Shown: positions 50,398-58,825, numbered from the stretch's first letter. The stretch is DNA of 64,000 nucleotides from JAUVPY01 sp034412795 (GCA_034412795.1 DAOUMD010000099.1:53765-117764); one strand, 5' to 3'. The notes: a model not told the origin generated them from the letters alone. Translations and numbers: made by a program.

Positions 50398-51411
50398 CTA
50401 ATTGTGTTCACGAGGAGCCAACTCTGGCCAACGCGGCTTGACCTCCACGTTAACCACCGAGCGTGGCCAACGGCCCTGTGCCAGATCGATAAGCGCCTCA
50501 ACAGAGTATCGGTAATTGTCCTCAAGATAAGTGTCGCTATAACCAGCAAAATGCGGCGAGAGGATCACGTTCTCCATGGACAGCAACGGATTGTCCTCGC
50601 TGGGCGGTTCCTTTTCCAAGACATCCAACGCTGCCCCAGCAATCCACCCTTTTTGCAGTGCCTTGACCAAGGCGTTCTCATCCACGATCTTGCCGCGGGC
50701 GGTGTTGACAAGCAGGGAGTGCGACGGCATCAGATATAACTGTCGCTCGCCAATCATATGGTGCGTCTCCTCAGTCAGCGGGCAAAGCAAAATAACGTAA
50801 TCGGCAGTCTGAAGCAACTTGTCCAGCGAAACGCTCGTTACACTATGTGCGGCCATCGTCTCTGTGCTCACACAGGGATCATAGGCCACGAATTTCATAT
50901 CAAAGCCGGCCAGCTTCTTGGTCACAAGCCGCGCGATGCGGCCAAACCCGACAATGCCCAAAGTCGCTCCCCGGAATCGCCGGCCAGGCAAGGCCAACTG
51001 ATAGTTCCACTCACCGTGACGTATCATTCGGTCGTGGAAAGCCACCTGGCGTACCAGTGCAAAGAGCAGGCTAATGGTATGATCGGACACTGGATCGCTC
51101 ACTGCCTGAGGAGTATTGACCACAATAATCCCCATCTCGGTGGCCAATTTGACGTCCACGTTGTCTGTGCCACTGCCCGTGCGAAGGATCGCCCCACACC
51201 GCTCAAGTACCAAGAGATTTTCCCCCTTTAAGAGATGGCGTCCGCTGTACAGCCAGACCACGTCTGCATCGCTCGCATAGCGGGCCAGATCGTCCTTGCT
51301 CCAGCACATCGCTACCGAGAGTTGAATACCGGCCTCTTCCAATCGTTCGGGCACCCAATCCAGCGTATCGTGTTCGTCGTTGGCAACCTGGACTACCTTG
51401 AAATGCTTCAT
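50398..51411 (-). CDS. D-isomer-specific 2-hydroxyacid dehydrogenase
   Basis: 337 aa from the ATG at 51411; M at 51435 is an alternative. NAD-binding motif LGIVGFGRIARLVTKKL, catalytic Arg in NTARGKIVDE, Glu and His in LDVLEKEPPSEDNP and SPHFAGYSD. It reduces or oxidises 2-oxoacids such as hydroxypyruvate or glyoxylate, or acts on a sugar acid. In this cluster it could act next to the aldolase or the Zn-dehydrogenase. It lies 116 bp downstream of the alcohol dehydrogenase gene. Confidence 0.9.
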   Translation of the reverse strand: MKHFKVVQVANDEHDTLDWVPERLEEAGIQLSVAMCWSKDDLARYASDADVVWLYSGRHLLKGENLLVLERCGAILRTGSGTDNVDVKLATEMGIIVVNTPQAVSDPVSDHTISLLFALVRQVAFHDRMIRHGEWNYQLALPGRRFRGATLGIVGFGRIARLVTKKLAGFDMKFVAYDPCVSTETMAAHSVTSVSLDKLLQTADYVILLCPLTEETHHMIGERQLYLMPSHSLLVNTARGKIVDENALVKALQKGWIAGAALDVLEKEPPSEDNPLLSMENVILSPHFAGYSDTYLEDNYRYSVEALIDLAQGRWPRSVVNVEVKPRWPELAPREHN

Positions 51412-51527
51412 AAACAAATGCTCCCTATTTGTCATATTATCCACGTTTGGGGCTGGCTGCCACCCAGTCATCCAAAATCCCTTTGACTTGGACGACTCGA
51501 GTGGCTACGCTCCAACCTTTAGACTTC

Positions 51528-52559
51528 TCACAAGGCGAACTCGACCTTGATTGCTTCGCTCTTGCGTTTGGTAATCATATCGAAAGCGGTTTCCCACTCC
51601 TCCAGCGGGAACGTGTGGGTGATGAGTGGTTTCACATCTACCAGGCCACTGGACAGCAACTCGAGTGCCTGGGTGAAGTCAGCCGTCACCCAACCGTTGA
51701 TACCGATCAGGCTAGCCGAGCGAGCCAGCAAGAGATGGTAAGGGGAAATGAGCACCATCTCCTCGGTGTCAAAGGTCCCCTCGATGGCAATGCGTCCCCG
51801 CCAACCGATGATGTCCATCGCCAGTTCCAACGCGCCCGGGTTACCGGCGCACTCGATAGCCACGTCGGCGCCCTTTGTGCCCAGGATGTCTTTGAGAGTC
51901 TTCAGCGCGCCCTCACGCTTGATGTTCACCGTATGGGTGGCGCCGAATCGCTCACCGAACGCCAGCCGCTCGTCACGTGTGCCGACTAACACCAGGACCG
52001 AGGGGTTGGACAGCCGGGCCACCTGCACTGCCAACAACCCGATAGGTCCGGGGCCGATGACCACCACGCTCTCACCCAACTTTATGTTGGACTGGCGCAC
52101 GCACGACACGGCGTTAGCCAAGGGTTCCACCAATGCCCCTGCTTCCAGCGTCACGTGATCAGGTAGCTTGAAGAGACTTCGGGCAGGGACAGCACAGTAC
52201 TCGGCAAAACCACCATCACGCTTGGAGCCTAATTCGTCATAGTATTCACAGCCCATCGTGTCCCCGTAGCGACAGGCAAGGCACTGCCCACAGGCTACTA
52301 CGGTATGCACCACGACCCGATCACCTGGTTTAACGTATGTAACCTGCGAGCCACACGCTTCGACTATGCCTGCAAATTCGTGACCGGGAATAACAGGATA
52401 ATTTACGTGTCCGGCAACGCCATTGCGGATGATCACGTCGGTGTGACACAGTGCGGCCCTGTGAACTTTGACCAATGCCTCGGCTGGACCCGGCACCGGT
52501 TTGGGGCGGTCAGCAAGACCATACTTCCCAGGTGTGGCTGTGTGCAAAGCCTTCATCAT
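51528..52559 (-). CDS. Zinc-dependent alcohol/polyol dehydrogenase (MDR)
   Basis: 343 aa. Catalytic zinc: Cys in ALCHTD and His-Glu in GHEFAG, plus the structural zinc CGQCLACRYGDTMGC. The Rossmann region is VVVIGPGPIGLLAVQVA. Medium-chain dehydrogenases of this type oxidise sugar alcohols or alditols. Substrate unknown; the neighbouring transporter suggests a carbohydrate. It is the second MDR enzyme in the window, with another at 56685. Confidence 0.9.
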   Translation of the reverse strand: MMKALHTATPGKYGLADRPKPVPGPAEALVKVHRAALCHTDVIIRNGVAGHVNYPVIPGHEFAGIVEACGSQVTYVKPGDRVVVHTVVACGQCLACRYGDTMGCEYYDELGSKRDGGFAEYCAVPARSLFKLPDHVTLEAGALVEPLANAVSCVRQSNIKLGESVVVIGPGPIGLLAVQVARLSNPSVLVLVGTRDERLAFGERFGATHTVNIKREGALKTLKDILGTKGADVAIECAGNPGALELAMDIIGWRGRIAIEGTFDTEEMVLISPYHLLLARSASLIGINGWVTADFTQALELLSSGLVDVKPLITHTFPLEEWETAFDMITKRKSEAIKVEFAL

Positions 52560-52719
52560 TGCCTCCTCGAAAACTTAGTTGATATGAGCCAGCCTCCTCA
52601 TACATAGCAAGCACGTTTTCCGCCGGCCCATCGGGATACAGCAAATGACCACTGGTGAGAATATATCGACCAATTACACAGGAGGAGGCTCCCTCTCAGC
52701 CAATAACTCTGGCTTTAAC

Positions 52720-52809
52720 GTATCTTCTCAATATCTCGGGTTGGGGCAGGCGCGAGGCCTGCCCAGGCGGGCAACCGCGAGGGTTTGCCCCTACTTTTTG
52801 AGAAGATAC
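52720..52809 (+). repeat. R1 family MITE-like element, copy 3, invading a gene end
   Basis: 90 bp with GTATCTTCTCAA/TTGAGAAGATAC ends. Flanks GCTTTAAC (52712-52719) and GCCTTAAC (52810-52817) match at 7 of 8. Its right end supplies the last codons and TAG stop of the URO-D gene that ends at 52791. Confidence 0.85.
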
Positions 52810-53879
52810 GCCTTAACCTTCAGGGCATCCTCCAAAGTGGGAACTGTCGTCTGGATCGACAGACCGGCCGGGGGTATCTCATTCAGGATTCTGTCAACAG
52901 TTGACCAGAAACCAGGCCGTCTATAGTCTATCCAGAGTACCGTCGGTTTCTGGCCCTGGATCTTCTTCCAATACGGAAACGCGTCCTCTAAATCAACTAG
53001 TGGTTCGTAAGATGTTTGCAGGGCGTAGACCTCTGGCACTGACAGAAGGTCATCCAAAGCCCACAGAACCGTGCCATGTATATGAAAAGCAAGCCATGGG
53101 AACTCCTTGGCGATTCTGCGATCTTCTGGAAGATAGAGTTCTCGATAGAATCGTGGGGATGTTAAGGATAGAACGTCTTCTTGAAGCCATATCACTTTAT
53201 CGGGTGCCCAGACGCGAAGGCCACTACAGCCAACCAGGTTTCCAGTCGAAGAAGTTGGCATTAGCGCCAACTGTGCCTTGCCCACTTCTATCCACACGTC
53301 CGCGCACAGTTGGGCTGCCCGCTTTACCTCCTCTGGGCGATCATAATATTCGAGAGGGAGGACATCAGGGCCACGCAGGGCCGAGAGTATATCGCCAGGC
53401 CCACGCATCAGCGTTGGTCCGACGGGATACCGCCCATTCGAGTGCGTTACCACCGCTTCCATTAGCTCTAATAGCTTTTGTGCCCACCGGTTGCTTTCGA
53501 GCGAGGGATGTTTCCGGTGCCAGGCATTCCAGTCTTCAATCACCGGTTCCACCCACATGCTGGTTGGTGAGCTTATGATCTGTCCTCCCATGATGGCTTC
53601 CATCCAGGGAACTCCATAGAACGGTCCACCTACGAATGGATAGTCATCATCAAGTTCCACATAGGCTTGATAAAGACGTTCACAATCCTGTAGAAAAAGG
53701 TCCACGTTGATGTCGTCGGGCGTAATCGGCCCTTCGGGTATCGCTTTGACCAAATGGGGATATTGCTCGTGCATGAAGTAACCAAAAAGAAAGTTGCCCA
53801 CCAGTGGCCGGTCGGTAGGCTCCATTTTTGAGAAGGCACGATGTCGTTGGAGTCGCTCGGGATCGGAAAATGCGGACAC
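52791..53879 (-). CDS. Uroporphyrinogen-decarboxylase-family protein 4, 3' end in a repeat
   Basis: 362 aa from a GTG at 53879 with AAGGAGG upstream. Divergent URO-D fold: GNFLFGYFMHEQ, VGPTLMRGPGDILSALRG, LAFHIHGTVLWALDDL. The motif HIHG replaces HxCG, and no late Cys is seen. The last six or so codons (AYLLKK then TAG) lie inside the R1 element, so the original C-terminus has been replaced. The family's last helix may be shortened. The gene follows a GntR regulator and an MBL remnant. Confidence 0.85.
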   Translation of the reverse strand: MSAFSDPERLQRHRAFSKMEPTDRPLVGNFLFGYFMHEQYPHLVKAIPEGPITPDDINVDLFLQDCERLYQAYVELDDDYPFVGGPFYGVPWMEAIMGGQIISSPTSMWVEPVIEDWNAWHRKHPSLESNRWAQKLLELMEAVVTHSNGRYPVGPTLMRGPGDILSALRGPDVLPLEYYDRPEEVKRAAQLCADVWIEVGKAQLALMPTSSTGNLVGCSGLRVWAPDKVIWLQEDVLSLTSPRFYRELYLPEDRRIAKEFPWLAFHIHGTVLWALDDLLSVPEVYALQTSYEPLVDLEDAFPYWKKIQGQKPTVLWIDYRRPGFWSTVDRILNEIPPAGLSIQTTVPTLEDALKVKAYLLKK

Positions 53880-53952
53880 GGGAACCTCCTTACGTCTTCG
53901 TAGAATGGAGCAGTCAGCAAATTACCTTCGACGTCGTACTGAACCACACCAG

Positions 53953-54180
53953 CTATGGTTTCCCCTGAAACAAAAGCTTGTCCTTGCGGTCCAGCACACA
54001 GATGTTGCCAGCGGAATGGCCGGGCGCGACGACGATTTCCAATTCCATGCCGTCCCCCAGGTCAAAGACCTCACCCCCCTTCAGAGCGAAGTCAACCTTG
54101 ACCCCGTCGCCCGAGGCCCTGATCCCATTTTCGAGATCGTCGGCCGACATCAGGCCCAGTTCAACAGGGCCAAGTTTCAT
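53953..54180 (-). pseudogene. Fragment of a metallo-beta-lactamase-fold hydrolase
   Basis: About 75 codons. It reads from DGVKVDFALKGGEVFDLGDGMELEIVVAPGHSAGNICVLDRKDKLLFQG and then stops. The segment with GHSAGN is the conserved middle of MBL hydrolases, where the His binds zinc. The HxHxDH motif and the C-terminal half are absent. Its ATG overlaps the stop of the GntR gene. It seems to be a decayed remnant, not a functional enzyme. Confidence 0.7.
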
Positions 54181-54929
54181 CCTTCGGTCTCCTCCTCAGT
54201 CGAGGTGAGGTCCCTGGGCTGATCCAAAAGGGCCATACGTGTGGTGCGCATATGGAACCGCATAGCCTCTCGAGCGCGATCTGGGTCTCGGGCAACAATC
54301 CCTTCATACACCTGCCGGTGACTCCAAGCACCTTCTTCCAGCCGATGTGTTTCACTCTGAGCCTGTATCCAGATTCTCATAACCTTCTCGAGGCCGCTGA
54401 AGACGGCAGTAATAAGCTCGTTGTGGGATGCCACGCCCAACATCGCGTGAAAAGAAATGTCGGCGTCCGTATAGCTTGCGATATCATCCTTCGTGAATGT
54501 TTCTTCGATCTCGTCTACGAGCTCCTCCAATTGTGCCAAGTCTTCAGGAGTCGCATACGTGGCTGCCAGCGCGGCCATTTCAGGTTCCAGAATCTCACGA
54601 AATGTGATCAGCTCCTCGTGTGAGCAACTCCCAAATACAGAGTACCGCTCAATGGACTCTGCGACCACAGCGCCTAGCATGTCTGTAACAAAGGTACCAC
54701 TGCCGGTTCTCATCTCGACCAGGCCCCGCTGTTGGAGCGAACGGATCGCCTCGCGAACAGTGGCCCGATTCACGCCCAACATCTTGGCCAAATCGCGCTC
54801 CGATGGAAGTCGAGTGCCCGGCTGAAGCTGATTGTTGGTGATCACATCCTGTATGCTGTCTGCAATTTGCTCGTGGAGATGGTCACGCCTTAACCGCAGG
54901 GACTGAAAAAGATCAGCTTGAGTACTCAC
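54177..54929 (-). CDS. GntR/FCD-family regulator (FadR-like)
   Basis: 250 aa. Winged helix at about 15-75 (HEQIADSIQDVITNNQLQPGTRLPSERDLAKMLGVNRATVREAIRSLQQRGLVEM). FCD domain with helices rich in Asp and His (FREILEPEMAALAATYATPEDLAQLEELVDEIE, SFHAMLGVASHNELI, HRQVYEGIVARDPDRAREAM) that would bind a metal and an acid ligand. Probably controls the minus-strand catabolic genes and itself. A promoter with perfect TTGACA and TATACT lies upstream. Confidence 0.9.
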   Translation of the reverse strand: MSTQADLFQSLRLRRDHLHEQIADSIQDVITNNQLQPGTRLPSERDLAKMLGVNRATVREAIRSLQQRGLVEMRTGSGTFVTDMLGAVVAESIERYSVFGSCSHEELITFREILEPEMAALAATYATPEDLAQLEELVDEIEETFTKDDIASYTDADISFHAMLGVASHNELITAVFSGLEKVMRIWIQAQSETHRLEEGAWSHRQVYEGIVARDPDRAREAMRFHMRTTRMALLDQPRDLTSTEEETEG

Positions 54930-54965
54930 CGTTTACCTCCGAAGCCACTAATTGGCCGGGTGGCC

Positions 54966-54978
54966 CATTGGCCCAATG
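54966..54978. promoter_or_regulatory. Palindrome downstream of the GntR promoter
   Basis: CATTGGCCCAATG is a near-perfect dyad between the -10 box and the GntR start. A TGGTCCGGCCA segment overlaps its edge. It could be the regulator's own operator. Confidence 0.4.
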
Positions 54979-54998
54979 GCCGGACCAATTTGACTCGA

Positions 54999-55027
54999 AG
55001 TATATCACATTGACGATATTTTGTCAA
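54999..55027 (-). promoter_or_regulatory. Predicted promoter of the GntR gene
   Basis: On the minus strand TTGACA (55022-55027) and TATACT (54999-55004) with a 17-bp spacer, close to the consensus. The start would be near 54992. Confidence 0.7.
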
Positions 55028-55191
55028 GACCGAATCCGTGAGCGTTACACATTTTGACGACTTTTCAATGCATCCCACTACCTGGACCCAGTGCCCGTTC
55101 ATTTTTGGGGGCACTAGCATCCTTCGACTGGACCCAGAATGCTAACCTGCATAACTTGCCCCCCAGATCTGAACGCACCCCTAAACAAGGC

Positions 55192-55220
55192 TTGACAGCT
55201 AGCTTCTTCAGTGATATACT
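55192..55220 (+). promoter_or_regulatory. Predicted promoter of the LacI gene
   Basis: TTGACA (55192-55197), 17 bp, TATACT (55215-55220). The palindrome GGAATCGATTTC follows at once (55221-55232), in the place where a repressor would block initiation. Confidence 0.7.
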
Positions 55221-55232
55221 GGAATCGATTTC
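55221..55232. promoter_or_regulatory. Predicted LacI-type operator at its own promoter
   Basis: GGAATCGATTTC is a near-palindrome with the central CG usual in LacI-family sites. A matching site GGAATCCATTCC lies upstream of the operon at 56685. See the paired finding. Confidence 0.55.
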
Positions 55233-55270
55233 ACACATTGTTTAGAACGGGCCTATTTGGGAGTCTCTTT

Positions 55271-56281
55271 GTGGTTACTATCGCAGATGTGGCCAAGCGA
55301 GCGGGTGTTGGTCCGGCCACAGTTTCAAGGGCTCTGAACAACAGTGGCTATGTGAGCCAAGAAACGCGTCGGCGTGTCTTCGCTGCGATTAAAGAGCTAG
55401 ACTACGTCCCCAACGTTCATGCGGAACGCCTCCGAACCGGTATGAGCCGGGCGATTGCCTTCGTAGCTATGGACCTTACCAACCCCTTCTGGACACAAGT
55501 GGCCCACGGCGTGGAAGATATTGTCTGGGAACACGGCTACGACCTGGTACTATACAACACGGCCGGCGACCCGGAACGCGAGTTGGCTTCCATCCAGGGA
55601 CTGCGACGCAGACACGTCGATGGCGCCATCTTCCCCTGGATGCGTAACGGGTGGGCTGAACTGCGAGAGATGGATCAGTCCGGCGTACTGATCGTCGTCC
55701 TTGGTCATGCTCCTGAGCAGTACGGATTGGACGTGTTCGCCATCGACAACGTGCGTGGCGGCTATATGGCAACCGAACACCTGCTGCAGCTAGGCCATAG
55801 GCGCATTGCGTACATATCGGCCGACCTGAGCCGAGAAAGAGAACAAGGCTATCGCAAGGCCTTGCGGGACTATGACTTGGAGCCAGACGAGAGTCTGGTT
55901 TTTCGGGAATATGTTGCGCCCGAGCTGGAGAGGGGCGGCATCGTCGTGCGCCGGCTGTTGGAGCGGGATGATCTGCCTACGGCCATATTTGCCTACAACG
56001 ATGTGACGGCTATTGGGGTGTGGATGGAACTGGAGAGGCATGGTCTACAAATCCCGGACAACATCTCACTGGTCGGATTCGACGATATCCCCATGGCCTC
56101 CGTCATCCGTGGTGGGCTTACCACCGTTGCTCTACCACACCACGAATACGGGCGAAATGCCGCCGAGTTTCTTCTTCACAGGATCGCTGAGGGGCGGGGT
56201 TGTAGCGGCGTGTGTGTCACAATGCAACCCGAGTTGATCATCCGCGGTTCGACTCGGCCCTACGAAGAAGACGAATTGTAA
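55271..56281 (+). CDS. LacI-family transcriptional regulator
   Basis: 336 aa from a GTG at 55271, with GGGAG upstream; the longer frame is open but lacks the HTH at its head. The helix-turn-helix starts VTIADVAKRAGVGPATVSRALNNSGYVSQETRRRV. The hinge region and periplasmic-binding-like effector domain follow (AFVAMDLTNPFWTQVAHGVED ... VRGGYMATEHLLQLGHRRIAYI ... VGFDDIPMASVIRGGLTTVALP). It should sense a sugar or nucleoside and control the operon beginning at 56685. Confidence 0.92.
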   Translation: MVTIADVAKRAGVGPATVSRALNNSGYVSQETRRRVFAAIKELDYVPNVHAERLRTGMSRAIAFVAMDLTNPFWTQVAHGVEDIVWEHGYDLVLYNTAGDPERELASIQGLRRRHVDGAIFPWMRNGWAELREMDQSGVLIVVLGHAPEQYGLDVFAIDNVRGGYMATEHLLQLGHRRIAYISADLSREREQGYRKALRDYDLEPDESLVFREYVAPELERGGIVVRRLLERDDLPTAIFAYNDVTAIGVWMELERHGLQIPDNISLVGFDDIPMASVIRGGLTTVALPHHEYGRNAAEFLLHRIAEGRGCSGVCVTMQPELIIRGSTRPYEEDEL

Positions 56282-56302
56282 AACGGGCGGGTCCGTCTTA
56301 AC

Positions 56303-56442
56303 TTGAGTTTAGACAACTTGTAAGAAACCGGGTTTTTGAACTTCACTGGGCAACTGCAACTATGAAAAAGCACCTTACAACGTGCCAAAACCTATGGTCA
56401 GACGACAAAAAACCCAGTTTCTTGGCTTTTATCTAAACTCAA
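56303..56442. repeat. R5 inverted-repeat element
   Basis: 140 bp. Ends TTGAGTTTAGA and TCTAAACTCAA are perfect inverted repeats; AAGAAACCGGGTTTTT pairs with AAAAACCCAGTTTCTT just inside. Flanks GTCTTAAC (56295-56302) and ATCTTAAC (56443-56450) match at 7 of 8, a likely 8-bp target duplication. Confidence 0.75.
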
Positions 56443-56541
56443 ATCTTAACTTGTAGATTCACCTGACTTCTGACGGGACGACCGTAAGGTTCGCCCCCAC
56501 CTTCAACCCATTCTTAACACACTCTATTACTTTAGACATGC

Positions 56542-56557
56542 GTGGAATCCATTCCAC
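56542..56557. promoter_or_regulatory. Predicted LacI-type operator upstream of the catabolic operon
   Basis: GTGGAATCCATTCCAC has perfect 7-bp arms around CC. Its core GGAATCCATTCC agrees with the site at the LacI promoter, GGAATCGATTTC, at 10 of 12 positions. It lies about 130 bp before the first gene. Confidence 0.55.
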
Positions 56558-56592
56558 AATGTTTGTGGGCCTGTAAGAGAGCAAGGAACAAA

Positions 56593-56631
56593 GGCTCTAC
56601 GCAGATTAGTGGGGTAGATGAACAATTCAGA
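56593..56631 (-). repeat. 39-bp dispersed repeat, copy 2
   Basis: Reverse complement of 18464-18502 at 38 of 39 bases. It lies 54 bp before the dehydrogenase ATG. No terminal duplication was seen. Confidence 0.75.
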
Positions 56632-56684
56632 TGGCGTTACACCCCACCATTTTGCGTAGACCCGAAACAAAGAGGGTGATCGGC

Positions 56685-57689
56685 ATGAAAGCAGCCATCG
56701 TAAGACAAGGAGATATTGTAGTAAATGAAGTTCCCAGACCCCAAGCCGGTCCCGGCGAGGTCGTGGTCAAGGTGACCTATTGCGGTATCTGTGGTTCCGA
56801 TGTCCACCGTTTCGTGGCCGGCGGATTCCCCGAGGGTGCAATCATCGGACACGAGCCGTGCGGGGTGATTGCCCAGCTCGGGGAAGGGGTCACCGGTTGG
56901 CAGACTGGTCAGCGCGTGGTGGTGATTGCCTATGATGCCTGTCGAACTTGTCGCTGGTGTCTGAAAGGAGAATACCAACTCTGCACTGATAAGCACTGGA
57001 TCGGATTGGGCACCAACCCAGGGGCCTTTGCCGAATATGTAAAGGCTTTTCCCACCATGCTTCTGCCCATTCCAGACCAAGTCAGTGACAGCGCAGCCGC
57101 CCTGATCGAGCCGCTGGCCGTTGCCCTGCATGCGGTGCGGACGGCGCACATCAACTTAGGCGACACGGCGCTCGTGATCGGAGCCGGACCCATTGGCCAG
57201 TTGGTGATCCAGTGTCTGCAATTGGCCGGGGCGCGTGCCGTCGGCGTGGTGGAGATTGCACCAGCACGAGCAGAACTGGCCGCTCGCCTTGGCGCCGACG
57301 CGCTCTTCACGCCTGGCACGGAGGATCTGCCCACCACCGTGACTCGCACCCTGGGGGCTGAACCGGACGTGGTCTTTGATTGTGCGGGTGCTGTACAAAC
57401 GCTGCAAGCGGCTGCGGAAATGGTCCGGCCCCACGGCAAGGTCATGCTGGTTGGCGTCAGCATGGAGCCGGTCCCCATCACCCCCATCGAATGGGGACGC
57501 AGAGAAACCGAAATGAAAGCTTGCATCGCCTACCGCGACGAGTTTCCTCTTGCCATGGAGTTACTGGTTGGAGGCAAAGTAAACGTCGAGGCCTTGATCA
57601 GCGATATCATCCCTCTAGAACAGATCGGCCAGACGATTGGAATACTACAGAAACCCAACTATCAGATCAAAATCTTGGTCGAACCTTGA
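56685..57689 (+). CDS. Zinc-dependent dehydrogenase (MDR), sugar/threonine type
   Basis: 334 aa from the ATG at 56685 with GAGGGTGAT upstream. Catalytic zinc: Cys in YCGICGSDVHRF and His-Glu in GHEPCG. The structural zinc reads CRTCRWCLKGEYQLC. Rossmann motif ALVIGAGPIGQLVIQ. It resembles L-threonine, sorbitol or galactitol dehydrogenases and would oxidise a secondary alcohol of a sugar or polyol. It is the first gene of the plus-strand operon. Confidence 0.9.
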   Translation: MKAAIVRQGDIVVNEVPRPQAGPGEVVVKVTYCGICGSDVHRFVAGGFPEGAIIGHEPCGVIAQLGEGVTGWQTGQRVVVIAYDACRTCRWCLKGEYQLCTDKHWIGLGTNPGAFAEYVKAFPTMLLPIPDQVSDSAAALIEPLAVALHAVRTAHINLGDTALVIGAGPIGQLVIQCLQLAGARAVGVVEIAPARAELAARLGADALFTPGTEDLPTTVTRTLGAEPDVVFDCAGAVQTLQAAAEMVRPHGKVMLVGVSMEPVPITPIEWGRRETEMKACIAYRDEFPLAMELLVGGKVNVEALISDIIPLEQIGQTIGILQKPNYQIKILVEP

Positions 57690-57706
57690 CGAGACGGGAG
57701 AAAATC

Positions 57707-58825
57707 ATGAAGGTACGCGTCGGCGTGGTGGGATGCGGGTTGGTAGCCCAGATCGCACACCTGCCATATCTCCAAGAGTTATCTCACCTGTTTGAAATTA
57801 GCGCCCTGTGTGATCTCTCACCAGGGCTCGTAGGGGAACTGGGCCGGCGCTACAACGTGCCAGGCCGGTACCGGGATTACCGGGAGCTTTTAGCTCACGA
57901 CCTGGACGCCGTGTTCGTGCTAACGAGAGACCACGCGCCAGTGGCCATTGCAGCCGCTGAGAGCGGCAAGCACGTTTTCGTAGAAAAGCCACTATGCTTT
58001 AACCTTGAGCAAGCCGACGAGATGATCCATAGCGCCCGGCGAAATAAGGTCAAACTCATGGTCGGCTATATGAAACGATACGACCCCGGATACGAGCGAG
58101 CTTGTGAAATCTTCCAGCACATGGAAGGTAGCCATCTCATCCGAGTCCACAATTCGGTTGGCTCGCCAGCCCGCATTACCCAGGAAATGTATGACCTCGT
58201 CTACTTCCCAGACGTGCCTGAAGAGGAGTTGGCAGAGTCCAAAGCAAGAAACGATGCCCGTCTCCTTCAGGCCATAGGCCCCGAGCGAAAGGAGTTTCTA
58301 TTCACCTATTCGCTGCTGCTGCACTTATGGTCTCATAACATCAACATCATGCGGGGTGCTTTCGGAGAGCCCCACCACATCCGATATGCTGAGGTTCGTG
58401 CCGGCATGCCCAGCCCTCCCCTGCCAACTTTGCAACAAGTGCTGGCCATCCTGGACTATGGTCCTGACGCCGCCTGCGTCTTGGAGACGCAGGCCTTTGT
58501 GGCGAATGAGTGGTGGGATGAAGAGCTGGCATTGTTCGGAAACGAGCGAACAGTGCGAGTCCGCTTCCCCAACCCCTATTTGAAGAATTCCCCCACCACC
58601 GTTTGCGTCGAAGAAACGGTCGAGGGTGCGTTAATCCAGCAGGAGATTGTCGCCTCCCACGACGAAGCATACAAAAGGGAGTTGAAACACTTTTACAACT
58701 GCGTGGTGAACGACGTAGAGCCACTTACCAATGGTCAAGATGGAAAGAGAGATTTGGAGCTTGCCATAAGCCTGATTCAGAACTGCCCGCCCATCGTCTC
58801 CGCGCCAGATTTGGAACCACTATAA
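57707..58825 (+). CDS. Gfo/Idh/MocA-family oxidoreductase
   Basis: 372 aa, CGGGAG before the ATG. N-terminal Rossmann motif GVVGCGLVAQIAHLPYLQE, then the conserved EKP in VFVEKPLCFN and LMVGYMKRYDPGY. The C-terminal domain is of the inositol-dehydrogenase type. It uses NAD(P) to oxidise a sugar or inositol. It ends directly in the target site of the next R1 repeat: the stop codon TAA is part of the duplicated 8 bp. A second family member follows at 61614. Confidence 0.9.
   Translation: MKVRVGVVGCGLVAQIAHLPYLQELSHLFEISALCDLSPGLVGELGRRYNVPGRYRDYRELLAHDLDAVFVLTRDHAPVAIAAAESGKHVFVEKPLCFNLEQADEMIHSARRNKVKLMVGYMKRYDPGYERACEIFQHMEGSHLIRVHNSVGSPARITQEMYDLVYFPDVPEEELAESKARNDARLLQAIGPERKEFLFTYSLLLHLWSHNINIMRGAFGEPHHIRYAEVRAGMPSPPLPTLQQVLAILDYGPDAACVLETQAFVANEWWDEELALFGNERTVRVRFPNPYLKNSPTTVCVEETVEGALIQQEIVASHDEAYKRELKHFYNCVVNDVEPLTNGQDGKRDLELAISLIQNCPPIVSAPDLEPL

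Larger units (their letters stand above)
54930..55270. other. Divergent regulatory region between GntR and LacI genes
   Basis: Contains the two promoters and the operator-like palindromes described separately. No other gene. The two regulators face away from each other and control opposite blocks. Confidence 0.6.
56282..56684. other. Gap between LacI and the catabolic operon
   Basis: Contains the R5 element (56303-56442), a palindrome upstream of the next operon (56542-56557) and the second 39-bp repeat (56593-56631). No gene and no well-spaced promoter were seen. Confidence 0.55.

Noticed and set aside
53630..53947. 105-codon minus-strand frame upstream of URO-D 4
   Set aside because: It overlaps the start of the URO-D gene in another frame and has no family resemblance; it may include traces of the decayed MBL gene.
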